From NCBI RefSeq assembly GCF_900095265.1, contig NZ_LT607658.1:173524-237523 (forward strand): 64,000 nt of DNA, in the 5' to 3' direction. Origin of the DNA: Janthinobacterium sp. UMAB-56 (GTDB lineage Bacteria > Pseudomonadota > Gammaproteobacteria > Burkholderiales > Burkholderiaceae_D). Below are positions 1 to 12,638 of the stretch, in pieces. The notes below the pieces were generated by a model. The model did no database searches and was not told where the DNA came from. It worked only from the letters and a program-made list of their open reading frames with translations. Both the position numbers and the translations under genes were made by a program. Numbering within the stretch: position 1 is the first letter of the stretch; each line of letters opens with the position of its first letter.

Positions 1-1720
1 AGCGGCGCCGGAAGCCGTGGCTGACAAGCCGGCCGAAGCTCGCACTACCCGTGGTCCGCGCCAGATGCGTGGCGTGCAGGCAGAACGCGCGCTGCGCCAG
101 CCGCCGCGCGCCGAAGCGCCGCAGGCAGCCGAAGCCGTTGCTGCAGCGCCTGCCGCAGAGCAAGTAGCTGCGCCTGTCGCCGATGTGTTCGATGCCGAAG
201 GCAACCTCGTTTCCGGCCCGCGTCTGCCGCGCGGTCCGCGCAACGACGTGCCGGGTGCTGGCAAGAATGCCGGCAAGAGCCGCAAAAAGGGCAAGGGCCG
301 CCAGGCTGCGCCCGGTAAACTCAGCGACGCTGACGCCGTGTTCTCGTTTGTCACCTCCGACGCTTTCGACAGCGAAGAAGGCGGCACGGGCCGCGTGCAA
401 AAGGTGGCCGTGCGCCGCGACCTGACGTCCGACGACGACGCACCGAAGCTGCACAAGGTGCTGGCTGAAGCCGGTCTCGGTTCGCGCCGCGACATGGAAG
501 ACCTGATTGTTTCGGGCCGCGTGTCCGTGAATGGCGAGCCGGCCCACATCGGCCAGCGCATCCTGCCGTCCGACCACGTGCGCATCAATGGCAAGTTGAT
601 ACAGCGCCGTGTCAGCAAGAAGCCGCCACGCGTGCTGGTGTACCACAAGCCGGCCGGCGAAATCGTCAGCCACAACGATCCGGACGGCCGTCCATCCGTG
701 TTCGACCGCTTGCCGACCATGAAAGCGGGCAAGTGGCTGGCCGTTGGTCGTCTCGACTTCAATACGGAAGGCTTGCTGCTGTTTACCACCTCCGGTGACC
801 TGGCCAACCGCCTGATGCACCCGCGCTACGGCATCGACCGCGAGTACGCCGTGCGTACCCTGGGCGAGCTGGAAGAGGGCATGCGCCAGAAGCTGCTGGC
901 CGGTGTCGAACTGGAAGACGGCCTGGCGCAGTTCTCGAAGATCGCCGATGGCGGCGGCGAAGGCATCAACAAGTGGTACCGCGTGGTGATCGGCGAAGGC
1001 CGTAACCGCGAAGTGCGCCGCATGTTCGAAGCCATCGGCCTGACCGTCTCGCGCCTGATCCGTACTCGCTACGGCGCCATGACCCTGCCGAGCGGCCTGA
1101 AACGCGGTCGCTGGGAAGAGATGGATGAAAACACCGTGCGCGACCTGCTGACCGCCTACGGCATCGAAAAGAAAATGCCGGCATCGGGTGACCCGCGTGC
1201 CGCTGGTGCCGCCAAGGGCCGCGAAGCGCGCAAGGCCAGCCGCGATGACGAGCCGAATGGCAACCGCATCGATGTGAGCAACCGCAACGCCGATCCTTTC
1301 CCTGTCGCGCCGCGCCGTGGCCAGCCGCAAGGCCAGTTTGCCCGTCCGCAAGGCCAGGGTCGCCCAGGCGGCGCGGGTCGTCCAGGCGAAGCGCGTGGTC
1401 CGGGCCGTGGCCAGCCGCAAGGTCCGTTCCAGGGTGGCCAGCCGCGCTCGTCGGCATCGTTCGAAGGCGCGCCGCAAGGCCAGGGTCGTCCGCCGCGCGC
1501 GGCCGGTCAGGGTCAGGGTCGTCCGGGTGGTGAAGGCCGCGCGCCGCAGCGCGGTCCGCGCCAGCCCGATCCGCTGCAAACGACCTTCGGCTTCGCTAAC
1601 ACGGGTCCGCGCCGCAATGCGGGCGGTGCCGGTGGTCAGGCGCGTTCCGGTGGCCAGCCGCGTGGCGGCATGGACCGTGGTGGCATGGATGGCATGCCGC
1701 GTCGTCGCAGCAAAGGTTAA
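1..1720 (+). CDS. rluB: 23S rRNA pseudouridine synthase RluB (5' end outside window)
   Basis: RsuA/RluB/RluE/RluF-type pseudouridine synthase; RluB makes pseudouridine in helix 89 of 23S rRNA. The frame is open to the left edge, so the true start lies upstream; the in-frame GTG at 17 need not be the start. After a low-complexity Ala/Pro/Arg leader comes an S4 RNA-binding domain (about 445-600, motif [19 protein letters not shown]), then the catalytic domain with [12 protein letters not shown], whose Asp (755-757) is the nucleophile. A long C-terminal tail rich in Gly, Arg, Gln and Pro (about 1200-1720) is typical of beta-proteobacterial RluB and is probably disordered RNA-binding sequence. 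Family call is firm; RluB rather than a paralogue rests on the S4 domain, the tail and the neighbourhood. Confidence 0.9.
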   Translation, partial: AAPEAVADKPAEARTTRGPRQMRGVQAERALRQPPRAEAPQAAEAVAAAPAAEQVAAPVADVFDAEGNLVSGPRLPRGPRNDVPGAGKNAGKSRKKGKGRQAAPGKLSDADAVFSFVTSDAFDSEEGGTGRVQKVAVRRDLTSDDDAPKLHKVLAEAGLGSRRDMEDLIVSGRVSVNGEPAHIGQRILPSDHVRINGKLIQRRVSKKPPRVLVYHKPAGEIVSHNDPDGRPSVFDRLPTMKAGKWLAVGRLDFNTEGLLLFTTSGDLANRLMHPRYGIDREYAVRTLGELEEGMRQKLLAGVELEDGLAQFSKIADGGGEGINKWYRVVIGEGRNREVRRMFEAIGLTVSRLIRTRYGAMTLPSGLKRGRWEEMDENTVRDLLTAYGIEKKMPASGDPRAAGAAKGREARKASRDDEPNGNRIDVSNRNADPFPVAPRRGQPQGQFARPQGQGRPGGAGRPGEARGPGRGQPQGPFQGGQPRSSASFEGAPQGQGRPPRAAGQGQGRPGGEGRAPQRGPRQPDPLQTTFGFANTGPRRNAGGAGGQARSGGQPRGGMDRGGMDGMPRRRSKG

Positions 1721-1739
1721 TCGGGAAGAGTTTCTTCTT

Positions 1740-1774
1740 GCGCGCCCGCCGAACTGCTGCGGGTGCGCGCTCTT
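1740..1774 (+). terminator. possible terminator after rluB
   Basis: GC-rich inverted repeat: GCGCGC (1740-1745) plus CCGC (1746-1749) pair with GCGG (1759-1762) and GCGCGC (1765-1770), with a two-base bulge. Only a weak T-rich tail (TCTTGT) follows, so efficiency is doubtful. Confidence 0.4.
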
Positions 1775-1812
1775 GTAACTGTTGTAAGCCGGGCCGCTCC
1801 TCGTGTGCGGCA

Positions 1813-1841
1813 TTGCGGCGAAGTTAATAAGAGGTTATAAT
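1813..1841 (+). promoter_or_regulatory. sigma-70 promoter for the rimP-nusA-infB operon
   Basis: TTGCGG at 1813-1818 and a perfect TATAAT at 1836-1841 are 17 bp apart. It lies after rluB and about 225 bp before the chosen rimP start, so it should drive rimP-nusA-infB and probably rbfA-truB. The predicted start near 1848 gives a long leader. Confidence 0.65.
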
Positions 1842-1916
1842 CTGCAGCCTAATAAAAGTTCTCCGCAGGGTTGTTTGGTGGGGAGTGCTTTCATCTGGCT
1901 GGGGAAATACAAGAAG

Positions 1917-1941
1917 ATGGGCAGATGCCCATTTTTTTTTT
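1917..1941 (+). terminator. leader terminator/attenuator upstream of rimP
   Basis: A perfect 6-bp stem (ATGGGC 1917-1922 with GCCCAT 1927-1932, loop AGAT) is followed directly by about ten T. It lies inside the leader, between the promoter at 1813-1841 and rimP, so it would end transcripts at about 95 nt unless read through. An upstream CATCTG (1892-1897) is complementary to CAGATG (1922-1927), which overlaps the stem and could form a competing antiterminator. Regulation of the operon by attenuation is inferred. Confidence 0.6.
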
Positions 1942-2065
1942 GTTGAACCGTTTGTAATGGCGCCAACAAGAGGCCATATATGACTTGCGCGTGTTTTTTT
2001 GCATGTTGTCGGCGCTCAGTGTGGCGCTGTCATGCCGAAAGCGGGCCTTATTTCTGGAGAATTTC

Positions 2066-4116
<2,051 letters not shown>

Positions 4117-4162
4117 TTTGAGTATCTTTATCATCTCCGCGACACATAGAAAAGAGGACTGA

Positions 4163-7021
4163 ATGGCGAGTAACAACGTAGCCCAATTTGCCACCGAACT
4201 GAAGATGCCTGCAGATTTGCTGCTGACGCAGCTGCGTTCTGCCGGCGTCGAGAAAAGTTCGACGTCAGATCCATTGTCGAAAGATGATAAGGACAAGCTT
4301 TTGGATCATCTGCGCCGCACACACGGCGCAGCGGCTGACACAGAAAAGAAAAAAATCACCGTGACCCGCAAGGAAACGACTGAAATCAAGCAAGCTGACG
4401 CCACCGGCAAATCGCGCACCATCCAGGTGGAAGTGCGCAAGAAACGCACTTTCGTCCAGCGTGACGAAGCTGCGCCGGTCGTAGCAGAACCGGTTGCGCC
4501 TGCCGCACCGGTGATCGATCCCGCCGACGTGGCGCGCCGTGAAGAAGATGCCCGTAAACAGGCTGAACTGATCGCCCGCCAGGAAGCCGATCTGCGCGAA
4601 AAGCAAGAACGTCTTGCCAAGCTCGACGCGGAAAAAGAAGCCCAGGCGAAAGCCACGCAACAGGCTGAACTGGCTGCGAAGAAAGAAGCTGAAGCGGAAG
4701 CCAAGAAAGCGGCTGCCAAGGCTGCTGCCGCACCTGTCGCCAGCGCCGCTGCACCTGTCGTTGACGACGCCGCCGCTGAAGCGAAAAAAGTGGCTGCCGC
4801 TGAAGAAGCGAAGAAGAAAGCCGCCGCCGCTGCTGTTGCCGCCAAGGAAGCCGCTGACAAAGCGGAAGCCACCGAGCGTGCACGCAAGGCTGTTGCCGAC
4901 GAAGTCGCCCAGATCAAGGCCATGATGAACGCGCCACGCCGCGCCATTAAGGCACCTGAACCCGTACCGGTTCCGGTCAAGCCGAAGGCGCCGGAAGGCA
5001 CCCTGCACAAGCCTGCTGACAAGAAACCTGGCGACAAGCCGGGCGACAAGAAGCCTGCTGTTGCAGACAAGAAATCCATCAAGTCGGCCAATGTGTCGTC
5101 CACCTGGTCCGATGACGCGAAAAAACGCGGCACCACCGGTGGTCCCAAGCCACGCGGCAATAGCGGCCCAGGCGGCCGTGACAGCTGGCGCGGTGGCGCG
5201 AAGGGCCGTCGCCCGACGCACCATGATGACCGTGAATCGAACTTCCAGGCTCCGACGGAAGCCGTCGTCAAAGACGTGCACGTACCGGAAACGATCACCG
5301 TGGCCGAACTGGCGCACAAAATGTCCGTCAAGGCATCCGAAGTCATCAAGCATTTGATGAAATTGGGCCAGATGTGCACGATCAATCAGGTGCTGGACCA
5401 GGAAACCGCCATGATTCTGGTGGAAGAAATGGGCCACAAGGCGTTCGCCGCCGAACAGGACGATCCGGAAGCGCTGCTGGCCGATGTGGGCGAACACGCG
5501 CACTTCGAAAGCAAGCCACGCGCACCGGTGGTCACCGTCATGGGTCACGTCGACCATGGTAAGACCTCTTTGCTCGATTACATTCGTCGCGCCAAGGTTG
5601 CTTCCGGCGAAGCGGGCGGCATTACGCAGCATATCGGCGCTTACCACGTCGATACGCCACGCGGCATGATCACCTTCCTCGACACCCCGGGTCACGAAGC
5701 GTTTACCGCAATGCGTGCCCGTGGCGCCAAAGCAACCGACATCGTTATTCTGGTGGTTGCCGCCGACGATGGCGTGATGCCGCAAACGAAAGAAGCGATT
5801 GCCCATGCGAAAGCAGCCGGCGTGCCGCTGGTGGTGGCGATCAACAAGGTCGACAAACCAGGTGGTAACGTGGACCGCGTGACGCAGGAACTGGTCGCCG
5901 AGCAAGTCGTGCCGGAAGAATACGGTGGCGAATCGCCATTCGTGCCGGTGTCGGCCAAAACGGGTCAGGGTATCGACGATCTGCTGGAACAAGTGCTGTT
6001 GCAAGCCGAGGTGCTGGAACTGAAGGCACCGGTCGATGCGCCTGCGCGCGGCCTGGTTGTCGAGGCGCGTCTGGACAAGGGCCGTGGTCCTGTCGCGACG
6101 ATCCTGGTGCAGTCCGGTACCTTGAAACGCGGCGACGTGATCCTGGCTGGCTCTTCGTATGGCCGTGTTCGCGCCATGCTCGATGAGAACGGCAAGTCCA
6201 TCGCTGAAGCGGGTCCTTCGATCCCGGTCGAAATCCAGGGCTTGACGGAAGTGCCGGTTGCCGGTGAAGAAGTCGTCGTCATGGCTGACGAGCGCAAGGC
6301 GCGTGAAATCGGTCTGTTCCGTCAAGGTAAGTTCCGTGACGTGAAACTGGCGAAACAGCAAGCTGCGAAACTGGAAAACATGTTCGACCAGATGGCCGAA
6401 GGCGAAGTGAAAAACTTGCCGCTGATCATCAAGACCGACGTGCAAGGTTCGCAAGAAGCGCTGGTCGGTTCGCTGCAGAAACTGTCGACCTCCGAAGTGC
6501 GCGTACAAGTTGTGCACGCAGCCGTCGGCGGCATCACGGAATCGGACGTCAACCTGGCAGTCGCCTCGAAAGCGGTCATCATCGGCTTCAACGCCCGTGC
6601 TGATGCCCAGGCACGCAAGCTGGCCGAGTCGAATGGCGTGGACATTCGCTACTACAACATCATTTACGATGCGATCGACGAGATCAAATCGGCGTTGTCG
6701 GGCATGTTGGCACCAGAGAAACGCGAAACCGTCATCGGCCAGGTCGAGATCCGCCAGGTTATCCTGGTCTCGAAAGTGGGCGCGATTGCCGGTTGCCTGG
6801 TCACCGATGGCGTGGTCAAGCGTGCTTCTTCCGTCCGCCTGTTGCGCAACAACATCGTGGTGTGGAGCGGCGAGATCGACTCCCTGAAACGCTTCAAGGA
6901 CGATGCGAAAGAAGTTCGCGCCGGTCTGGAGTGCGGCCTGTCGCTGAAGAACTACAACGACATTCAGGTTGGCGACACACTGGAAGTGTTCGAAGTCCAG
7001 GAAATCGCTCGTAGCCTGTAA
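4163..7021 (+). CDS. infB: translation initiation factor IF-2
   Basis: GTPase that places fMet-tRNA on the 30S subunit. Of 952 residues, the first 50 form the IF2-N domain ([18 protein letters not shown]). About 95-260 is a long Ala/Lys/Glu-rich coiled region, followed by a basic Gly-rich linker and a second IF2-N-like domain near 375. The G domain has GHVDHGKT (461-468), DTPGH (507-511) and NKVD (561-564). Domains II, III and C2 complete a full-length protein. It is preceded by GAGGA and lies in the conserved nusA-infB-rbfA order. Nothing appears truncated. Confidence 0.98.
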   Translation: MASNNVAQFATELKMPADLLLTQLRSAGVEKSSTSDPLSKDDKDKLLDHLRRTHGAAADTEKKKITVTRKETTEIKQADATGKSRTIQVEVRKKRTFVQRDEAAPVVAEPVAPAAPVIDPADVARREEDARKQAELIARQEADLREKQERLAKLDAEKEAQAKATQQAELAAKKEAEAEAKKAAAKAAAAPVASAAAPVVDDAAAEAKKVAAAEEAKKKAAAAAVAAKEAADKAEATERARKAVADEVAQIKAMMNAPRRAIKAPEPVPVPVKPKAPEGTLHKPADKKPGDKPGDKKPAVADKKSIKSANVSSTWSDDAKKRGTTGGPKPRGNSGPGGRDSWRGGAKGRRPTHHDDRESNFQAPTEAVVKDVHVPETITVAELAHKMSVKASEVIKHLMKLGQMCTINQVLDQETAMILVEEMGHKAFAAEQDDPEALLADVGEHAHFESKPRAPVVTVMGHVDHGKTSLLDYIRRAKVASGEAGGITQHIGAYHVDTPRGMITFLDTPGHEAFTAMRARGAKATDIVILVVAADDGVMPQTKEAIAHAKAAGVPLVVAINKVDKPGGNVDRVTQELVAEQVVPEEYGGESPFVPVSAKTGQGIDDLLEQVLLQAEVLELKAPVDAPARGLVVEARLDKGRGPVATILVQSGTLKRGDVILAGSSYGRVRAMLDENGKSIAEAGPSIPVEIQGLTEVPVAGEEVVVMADERKAREIGLFRQGKFRDVKLAKQQAAKLENMFDQMAEGEVKNLPLIIKTDVQGSQEALVGSLQKLSTSEVRVQVVHAAVGGITESDVNLAVASKAVIIGFNARADAQARKLAESNGVDIRYYNIIYDAIDEIKSALSGMLAPEKRETVIGQVEIRQVILVSKVGAIAGCLVTDGVVKRASSVRLLRNNIVVWSGEIDSLKRFKDDAKEVRAGLECGLSLKNYNDIQVGDTLEVFEVQEIARSL

Positions 7022-7038
7022 TCTCGGTAAGAACAATG

Positions 7039-7112
7039 GCGCGGACATATCGTTGTCCGCGCAAACACGTGGGGCGCATTGGTCAACGGGCAACCGTTTG
7101 ACCCATGCGCCC
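7039..7112 (+). other. two strong hairpins between infB and rbfA
   Basis: First hairpin: GCGCGGACA (7039-7047) pairs perfectly with TGTCCGCGC (7054-7062). Second: GGGCGCAT (7072-7079) pairs with ATGCGCCC (7105-7112), and inside it GGTCAACGG (7081-7089) pairs with CCGTTTGACC (7094-7103). Neither has a T tract, so they look more like mRNA processing or stability elements than terminators. Confidence 0.5.
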
Positions 7113-7137
7113 TGCGGCACTTAGGACAGCATATATC

Positions 7138-7560
7138 ATGGCTAAACATAGCAAAACCATGCCAGCGCGCGGCTTGCGCGTGGCAGACCAGATCCAGCGC
7201 GATCTGGCTGAAATCGTCGCCTACGAATTGAAAGACCCGCGCGTGGGTACGATGATCACCATCACCGAAGTGCAGATCACGCCCGATTACGCCCATGCCA
7301 AGGTGTTTTTCACGATGTTGAAAGACAGCAAGGAAGCCATCAAGAACACCACCGAAGGCTTGATGGCCGCGTCTGGCTTCATCCGTGGCTTGCTGGGCAA
7401 GCGCCTGCACATCCACACCCTGCCGATGCTGCATTTCGTGCACGACAGCTCGACCTCGCGCGGCATGGAAATGTCGCTCCTGATCGACAAGGCCAACGCC
7501 ACGCGCGCGGCCGACGCCGAGCCGGATGCGAAGCCTGAAGACAAAGCGGACGAGCAATAA
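7138..7560 (+). CDS. rbfA: 30S ribosome-binding factor RbfA
   Basis: Cold-shock factor that binds free 30S subunits and helps 16S rRNA 5'-end maturation. The ATG at 7138 follows AGGA (7123-7126) and gives [23 protein letters not shown], the usual N-terminus. An upstream in-frame start at 7105 lies within the intergenic hairpin region and is unlikely. The 140 residues hold the single KH-like fold ([22 protein letters not shown]) and a charged C-terminal tail. It sits between infB and truB as in most proteobacteria, two bases before truB. Confidence 0.93.
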   Translation: MAKHSKTMPARGLRVADQIQRDLAEIVAYELKDPRVGTMITITEVQITPDYAHAKVFFTMLKDSKEAIKNTTEGLMAASGFIRGLLGKRLHIHTLPMLHFVHDSSTSRGMEMSLLIDKANATRAADAEPDAKPEDKADEQ

Positions 7561-7562
7561 AG

Positions 7563-8498
7563 GTGGCGGGTCCGAAGAAACCGCCCGGCATCAAGCGGGT
7601 GCGCGACCTGGTCGACGGTGTCTTGCTGCTCGATAAGCCCGTGGGCTGGTCCAGCAATGATGCCCTGATCAAGGCCAAGCGCGTGTTGAACGCGAAAAAA
7701 GCGGGCCATACGGGTACCCTGGACCCGTTCGCCACGGGCTTGCTGCCATTGTGTTTTGGCGAAGCCACGAAGTTCTCGCAAGACTTGCTGGAAGCCGACA
7801 AAACCTACGAAACTCTGGTGCGCCTGGGGCAGACGACGGATACGGGCGACACGGAAGGCGCAGTGCTGGAAACGCGCGACGTTAACGTCACTCAGGAGCA
7901 GATCGAAGCCGTGCTGGCGCAGTTCCGCGGGCCGATTCTGCAGACGCCGCCCATGTACTCGGCCTTGAAGCGAGATGGCAAGCCCTTGTATGAGTATGCA
8001 AGGGCAGGCATCACCCTGGAGCGCGAAGCGCGCCCGGTGACCATCCATAAGCTTGAGTTCCTCGGCTACGAGGCCCCGTTCCTGAAATTGTCCGTGATGT
8101 GCAGCAAAGGCACGTATATTCGCGTGCTGGGCGAAGACATCGGCCATGCCCTCGGTTGCGGCGGGCATCTGAACGCTTTGCGCCGCACGCAGGTGGGCGA
8201 TCTGACCTTAGACGGCGTCGTTACGCTGGACGAGCTGACGGCGCACGCTGCGCCCTTGAGCTTGCTGGCCCCCGTCGATGCTTTATTGTCGAGTTTCCCT
8301 GCCGTCCAGCTGACGGAAGAACTGTCCAAGCGTTTCCTGCACGGCCAGCGCATCGCGCTGGGCAAGGAAGACGTCGCCGTGCCGGCCGAGCCAGGCAGGG
8401 TGCGCGTGTATCACGACAGCAAGCTGCTGGGCACGGGCCAGTTGCAGGAATACAGCATCCTGGCGCCGGAGCGTTTGATCGCGACAGCACACGAATAA
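7563..8498 (+). CDS. truB: tRNA pseudouridine(55) synthase TruB
   Basis: Makes pseudouridine-55 in the T loop of tRNAs. A GTG start at 7563 follows the rbfA stop by two bases, with AAAGG overlapping that stop. The 311 residues contain the catalytic motif [16 protein letters not shown] with nucleophile Asp54, the KTYE motif (about 79) and a C-terminal PUA-like domain. It is the last gene of the operon, followed by a terminator at 8528-8556. Confidence 0.95.
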   Translation: MAGPKKPPGIKRVRDLVDGVLLLDKPVGWSSNDALIKAKRVLNAKKAGHTGTLDPFATGLLPLCFGEATKFSQDLLEADKTYETLVRLGQTTDTGDTEGAVLETRDVNVTQEQIEAVLAQFRGPILQTPPMYSALKRDGKPLYEYARAGITLEREARPVTIHKLEFLGYEAPFLKLSVMCSKGTYIRVLGEDIGHALGCGGHLNALRRTQVGDLTLDGVVTLDELTAHAAPLSLLAPVDALLSSFPAVQLTEELSKRFLHGQRIALGKEDVAVPAEPGRVRVYHDSKLLGTGQLQEYSILAPERLIATAHE

Positions 8499-8527
8499 GT
8501 AAGTCACGCTCAAGTCATATTGATCAG

Positions 8528-8556
8528 CGACACTGCTAATCCGGTGTCGTATTTTT
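8528..8556 (+). terminator. terminator after truB
   Basis: CGACAC (8528-8533) pairs with GTGTCG (8544-8549), and a T tract follows at 8552-8556. It ends the rimP-truB operon. Confidence 0.6.
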
Positions 8557-8617
8557 AAACAAACCGTCCCCGACTGCGGGAGCCGCCAGCATTTTTAGAT
8601 AGCGTTGCAACGCAACA

Positions 8618-8626
8618 TGCTATACT
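8618..8626 (+). promoter_or_regulatory. extended -10 promoter upstream of typA
   Basis: TGCTATACT at 8618-8626 is an extended -10 element about 85 bp before the typA start; no good -35 sits at the normal distance. Confidence 0.4.
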
Positions 8627-8709
8627 ACGCGGTTCCGGAAATAGATTAGCATTCGGGTATCTCGTACACCTTGTACGCACTCCGCAGTTTTTCAGTAACT
8701 ACTACGACC

Positions 8710-10542
8710 ATGTCAAATACAAAACGCGCAATTCGTAATATCGCCATTATCGCCCACGTTGACCACGGCAAAACCACGCTGGTGGATCAGCTGCTGCGCC
8801 AGTCCGGCACCTTCCGTGAAAACCAAGCGGTCGACACCCGAGTCATGGACTCGAACGACCTGGAAAAGGAGCGCGGCATTACGATTCTGTCGAAGAACTG
8901 CGCTGTTGAGTACGAAGGCACCCACATCAACATCGTCGACACCCCAGGCCACGCCGACTTCGGCGGCGAAGTGGAACGTGTTCTGTCGATGGTTGACTCG
9001 GTTCTGCTGCTGGTCGATGCACAAGAAGGCCCGATGCCGCAAACCCGTTTCGTCACGCGCAAAGCGCTGGCACTGGGTCTGAAGCCTATCGTCATCGTCA
9101 ACAAGGTCGACCGTCCAGGCGCGCGCCCGGACTGGGCCATCAACCAGACGTTCGAACTGTTCGACAAGCTGGGCGCTACCGACGAACAACTCGATTTCCC
9201 TATCATTTACGCTTCGGGCCTGAACGGCTATGCCGGCCTGACCGAAGACGTGCGCAGCGGCGACATGAAGCCGATGTTTGACGCCATCCTGGAACACGTT
9301 CCAGTACGTGACGACAATCCTGAAGGCCCGCTGCAAATGCAGATCACCTCGCTGGATTACTCGTCGTACGTCGGCAAGATCGGCATTGGCCGCGTCAACC
9401 GCGGTACCGTCAAGGTCGGCCAGGACGTGCTGGTCATCAATGGCCCAGGCGCCACGCCTATCAAAGGCCGCATTAACCAGGTGCTGAACTTCAAGGGCCT
9501 GGAGCGCGTGCTGGTGGACGAAGCTGTTGCCGGCGACATCTGCCTGATCAATGGTATCGATGAAATCGGCATCGGTTCGACGCTGTGCGCAGTCGATACC
9601 CCGGATCCGCTGCCGATGCTGACCGTCGACGAGCCGACCCTGACCATGAACTTCATGGTCAACAACTCGCCACTGGCTGGCCGCGAAGGCAAGTTCGTTA
9701 CCTCGCGCCAACTGCGTGACCGTCTGGACCGCGAACTGAAAGCCAACGTTGCTCTGCGCGTTTCGCCAACCGACGACGACACGATCTTTGAAGTATCGGG
9801 CCGCGGCGAGCTGCACCTGACGATTCTGATCGAAAACATGCGTCGCGAAGGCTTCGAGCTGGCCGTATCGCGTCCACGCGTCGTGTTCAAAATGGTCGAT
9901 GGCGTGCGCCACGAGCCGTTTGAAAACCTGTCGGTCGACGTTGAAGAAGTCAACCAGGGCGGCGTCATGGAAGAACTGGGCCGTCGTCGCGGCGACCTGC
10001 AAAACATGGAATCGGATGGCAAGGGCCGCGTGCGTCTCGAGTACCTGATCCCTGCGCGTGGCCTGATCGGCTTCCAGGGCGAATTCATGACCCTGACCCG
10101 CGGCACCGGCCTGATGAGCCACGTGTTCCATGAATACGCGCCAGTCGACAACACCCGTGGCGAAATGGCTGGCCGTCGTAATGGCGTGCTGATCTCGCAA
10201 GACGACGGCGCCGCTGTTGCCTACGCTATCTGGAAACTGCAAGACCGCGGTCGCATGTTCGTGTCGCACAATGACCCGGTCTATGAAGGCATGGTCATCG
10301 GTATCCACTCGCGCGACAACGACCTGGTCGTCAACCCGATCAAGGGCAAGCAGCTGACCAACGTGCGTTCGTCGGGTACCGACGAAGCGGTGCGCCTGGT
10401 GCCACCAATTCAGATGTCGCTGGAATACGCAGTCGAATTCATCGAGGACGACGAACTGGTGGAAATCACGCCTAAATCGATCCGTCTGCGCAAGCGCTTC
10501 CTGAAAGAGCACGAGCGTAAAAAAGCGTCGCGTGATGCGTAA
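8710..10542 (+). CDS. typA: ribosome-dependent GTPase TypA/BipA
   Basis: EF-G-like translational GTPase involved in 50S assembly at low temperature and stress adaptation. The ATG at 8710 gives [24 protein letters not shown], the family N-terminus. The 610 residues include the P loop AHVDHGKT (15-22), switch [25 protein letters not shown] and [10 protein letters not shown], then domains II, III, V and the BipA-specific C-terminal domain. No clear Shine-Dalgarno is seen just before the start. It is monocistronic, with its own promoter, between truB and dusA. Confidence 0.96.
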   Translation: MSNTKRAIRNIAIIAHVDHGKTTLVDQLLRQSGTFRENQAVDTRVMDSNDLEKERGITILSKNCAVEYEGTHINIVDTPGHADFGGEVERVLSMVDSVLLLVDAQEGPMPQTRFVTRKALALGLKPIVIVNKVDRPGARPDWAINQTFELFDKLGATDEQLDFPIIYASGLNGYAGLTEDVRSGDMKPMFDAILEHVPVRDDNPEGPLQMQITSLDYSSYVGKIGIGRVNRGTVKVGQDVLVINGPGATPIKGRINQVLNFKGLERVLVDEAVAGDICLINGIDEIGIGSTLCAVDTPDPLPMLTVDEPTLTMNFMVNNSPLAGREGKFVTSRQLRDRLDRELKANVALRVSPTDDDTIFEVSGRGELHLTILIENMRREGFELAVSRPRVVFKMVDGVRHEPFENLSVDVEEVNQGGVMEELGRRRGDLQNMESDGKGRVRLEYLIPARGLIGFQGEFMTLTRGTGLMSHVFHEYAPVDNTRGEMAGRRNGVLISQDDGAAVAYAIWKLQDRGRMFVSHNDPVYEGMVIGIHSRDNDLVVNPIKGKQLTNVRSSGTDEAVRLVPPIQMSLEYAVEFIEDDELVEITPKSIRLRKRFLKEHERKKASRDA

Positions 10543-10562
10543 TATGTTGTAGTGCATGGCCT

Positions 10563-10587
10563 GCGGGCCATGCCGCTCCCGGCCCGC
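10563..10587 (+). terminator. hairpin after typA
   Basis: GCGGGCC (10563-10569) pairs with GGCCCGC (10581-10587), 20 bases after the typA stop. No T tract follows, so termination would be weak or would need another factor. Confidence 0.3.
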
Positions 10588-10660
10588 TGCGCCGCGTCAC
10601 CGTCACTGGTGAGGCACGCAGCGGGTTTGTCATTTGCAGCTCCTGTTTTTTGTAGACACC

Positions 10661-11656
10661 ATGACTTCCTCTTCTTTGCCTTCCCGCCGCCTGTCCGTCG
10701 CCCCGATGATGGATTGGACCGACCGCCATTGCCGCAAGTTCCACCGCGAAATCACGCGCCACACCTGGCTCTACACCGAGATGGTGACGACGGGTGCGCT
10801 GGTGTACGGCGACGTGGAGCGCCATTTGCGCTTCAACGAGGAAGAGCATCCGGTGGCGCTGCAGCTGGGGGGCAGCGATCCGCAAGACCTGGCCACCAGC
10901 GCCAGGCTGGGCCAGCAGTGGGGCTATGACGAGATCAACCTGAACTGCGGCTGCCCGTCCGAGCGCGTGCAAAAGGGCGCGTTTGGCGCCTGCCTGATGG
11001 CCGAACCGCAACTGGTGGCCGACTGCGTGAAAGCCATGCGCGACGTGGTCGATATCGACGTTACCGTCAAGCACCGCATCGGCATCGATGACAGCGAGTC
11101 CTACGACTTCGTGCGCGATTTCGTCGGCACCGTGGCCGACGCCGGCTGCAAGACATTTATCGTGCATGCGCGTAACGCCATCCTGAAGGGCCTGAGCCCG
11201 AAGGAAAACCGCGAAGTACCACCGCTGAAATATGATTATGCCTATCGCTTGAAGCGTGATTTTCCCCAGTTCGAGTTCATCATCAATGGCGGCATCAAGA
11301 CGCTGGCTGAAATCGACCTGCACCTGCAGCACCTCGACGGCGTGATGCTGGGCCGCGAGGCTTACCACAACCCGTATGTCATGGCGCAGTTCGACCAGCG
11401 CTATTACGGCGACGATGCGCCCGTCAAAACGCGCGAACAGGTGCTCGAAGCGATGATTCCGTATATCAGTGCGCAGCTGGAAAAGGAAGCGGGGCGCTTG
11501 AAACTGAACAGCGTCACGCGCCACATGCTGGGTCTGATGCAAAACCTGCCCGGCGCGCGCGGTTTCCGCCAGACCCTGTCGGATTCGAAGAAGCTGGCCT
11601 CGGGCGACCCGCGCCTGTTGCTGGAAGCGGCGGCGCGCTTGTCCTTGCCTGCCTGA
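10661..11656 (+). CDS. dusA: tRNA-dihydrouridine(20/20a) synthase DusA
   Basis: FMN- and NADPH-dependent enzyme that reduces U20/U20a in the tRNA D loop. Start at ATG 10661 (MTSSSLPSRRLSVAPMMDWT). The 331 residues contain the FMN-barrel motif SVAPMMDWTDRHCR, the DusA-typical ALQLGGSDP, the active-site cysteine in EINLNCGCPSERVQKG, and VKHRIGIDD. C-terminal residues form the helical tRNA-binding domain. Its stop codon shares one base with the next ATG. Confidence 0.93.
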   Translation: MTSSSLPSRRLSVAPMMDWTDRHCRKFHREITRHTWLYTEMVTTGALVYGDVERHLRFNEEEHPVALQLGGSDPQDLATSARLGQQWGYDEINLNCGCPSERVQKGAFGACLMAEPQLVADCVKAMRDVVDIDVTVKHRIGIDDSESYDFVRDFVGTVADAGCKTFIVHARNAILKGLSPKENREVPPLKYDYAYRLKRDFPQFEFIINGGIKTLAEIDLHLQHLDGVMLGREAYHNPYVMAQFDQRYYGDDAPVKTREQVLEAMIPYISAQLEKEAGRLKLNSVTRHMLGLMQNLPGARGFRQTLSDSKKLASGDPRLLLEAAARLSLPA

Positions 11657-12120
11657 TGAGCTGCGATTGCCATGCCCATGCACAGCAGTTGCATGGCTAC
11701 CTGCAAGCCGTTAGCGCATTGAAGGATGATGGCAGTTTGTTTCTTTGCGATTATCTGGGGCCCATCGCAGCGCAGGCATCGTTAGACGCCCTGTGCCGCG
11801 CGCTGGGGCTGCCACCGGAGGGCTTGCGCCTGCAGCCACTCGGGACGGCCGCGTGCAACGGCGTCTTGTGCACGCCGCGCCAGTGGCTGCTCGAGCGCCT
11901 GAACCCGATGAGCGATGCCGATCGCCAGTCGCTGGACGGGCGCCTGTTCGACGGTTTCGCGCGCGAACTGGCCGAACTGCTGGGCGGCGAGCCGCACTGG
12001 TATCAACTGGTATCGTCTAGCCAGCGCAGCCTGGCCGCCCACTTGGGTGCCATCTGGAGCGTCTTTGTCTTTGGCACAGAGCGTCACGCCTATGTGATGC
12101 ATTGCAGCTGGGACCGCTGA
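11656..12120 (+). CDS. conserved hypothetical protein downstream of dusA
   Basis: A 154-residue protein whose ATG shares one base with the dusA stop, so it is likely co-transcribed and translationally coupled. The N-terminus is Cys/His-rich (SCDCHAHAQQ), with further cysteines along the chain; no signal peptide or membrane segment is visible. I do not recognise the family. Codon use matches neighbouring core genes, and the overlap supports it as real. Confidence 0.65.
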   Translation: MSCDCHAHAQQLHGYLQAVSALKDDGSLFLCDYLGPIAAQASLDALCRALGLPPEGLRLQPLGTAACNGVLCTPRQWLLERLNPMSDADRQSLDGRLFDGFARELAELLGGEPHWYQLVSSSQRSLAAHLGAIWSVFVFGTERHAYVMHCSWDR

Positions 12121-12344
12121 GCCAACTTGTCTATACCTGTGCCCTGGCGCACTGGTATTGTCTGTACTTCCCCTTCCTCTGCGTATCTCTCCCAAAACGC
12201 TGTCACCGGCTTTCCCATGTGTTGTAAATGCGCTGTTTCGGCGCACGCCCGCACTGTCGTGGGGCATTTCTATGGGCCAAGAAACGGCGTTGTTGCCATT
12301 TCCCCGAAGAAAGTTAATCAGGCATTTATTCAGGTACTTATTGC

Positions 12345-12374
12345 TTGCTTTGAGGCAAAATTTACACCTATAAT
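12345..12374 (+). promoter_or_regulatory. promoter for the chemoreceptor gene
   Basis: TTGCTT (12345-12350) and a perfect TATAAT (12369-12374) are 18 bp apart in an AT-rich stretch. The predicted transcript has a leader of about 255 nt before the ATG at 12639. Apart from this promoter and the hairpin at 12513-12580, I see no convincing gene in the 518-bp gap 12121-12638. Confidence 0.5.
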
Positions 12375-12512
12375 TGATTATAGACAAATATTTCTCATAT
12401 GAATGTTTGATGTTGATCTAATATCATCAGTGTCAAAAATTCAGTGTGTGGAAGAAATTTGCATTCGCAGTCACTGGCGTTTTCAGGGCTGTTGTGGATC
12501 AGGAAGTACCCC

Positions 12513-12580
12513 AGGCTGCGTGCGGCCGGATACCGCCAGCATACCAATGGGTATGGGCGGAACCCGGTGTAACGCAGCCT
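12513..12580 (+). ncRNA. nested long hairpin in the chemoreceptor 5' leader
   Basis: Four stacked stems close one element. AGGCTGCGT (12513-12521) pairs with ACGCAGCCT (12572-12580); CCGG (12526-12529) with CCGG (12564-12567); CCGCC (12533-12537) with GGCGG (12556-12560); CATACC (12540-12545) with GGTATG (12550-12555), capped by AATG. That is 24 base pairs within 68 nt, with small internal loops. No T tract follows. It could be a cis-regulatory RNA or a REP-like palindromic repeat; the c-di-GMP-I consensus is not present. Confidence 0.5.
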
Positions 12581-12638
12581 TCGTCTTGTCGTGCCGGGCA
12601 AAAATCCTTATCAATAGTTTCATTTACGAAGAGCCGAA

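Noticed and set aside
4265-7120. 951-codon open frame antisense to infB
   Set aside because: It is the mirror of a high-GC coding frame; the protein is His/Arg/Phe-rich without domains, and infB is certain.
8713-10557. Long open frame antisense to typA
   Set aside because: Shadow of typA codon bias, with no ribosome site or recognisable motif.
12127-12402. Short open frames in the chemoreceptor upstream region
   Set aside because: No ribosome site, poor composition, and they cross the promoter.
12513-12580. c-di-GMP-I riboswitch
   Set aside because: The conserved GGGACGCAAAG-type core and GNRA loop are absent; only a stacked hairpin is seen.
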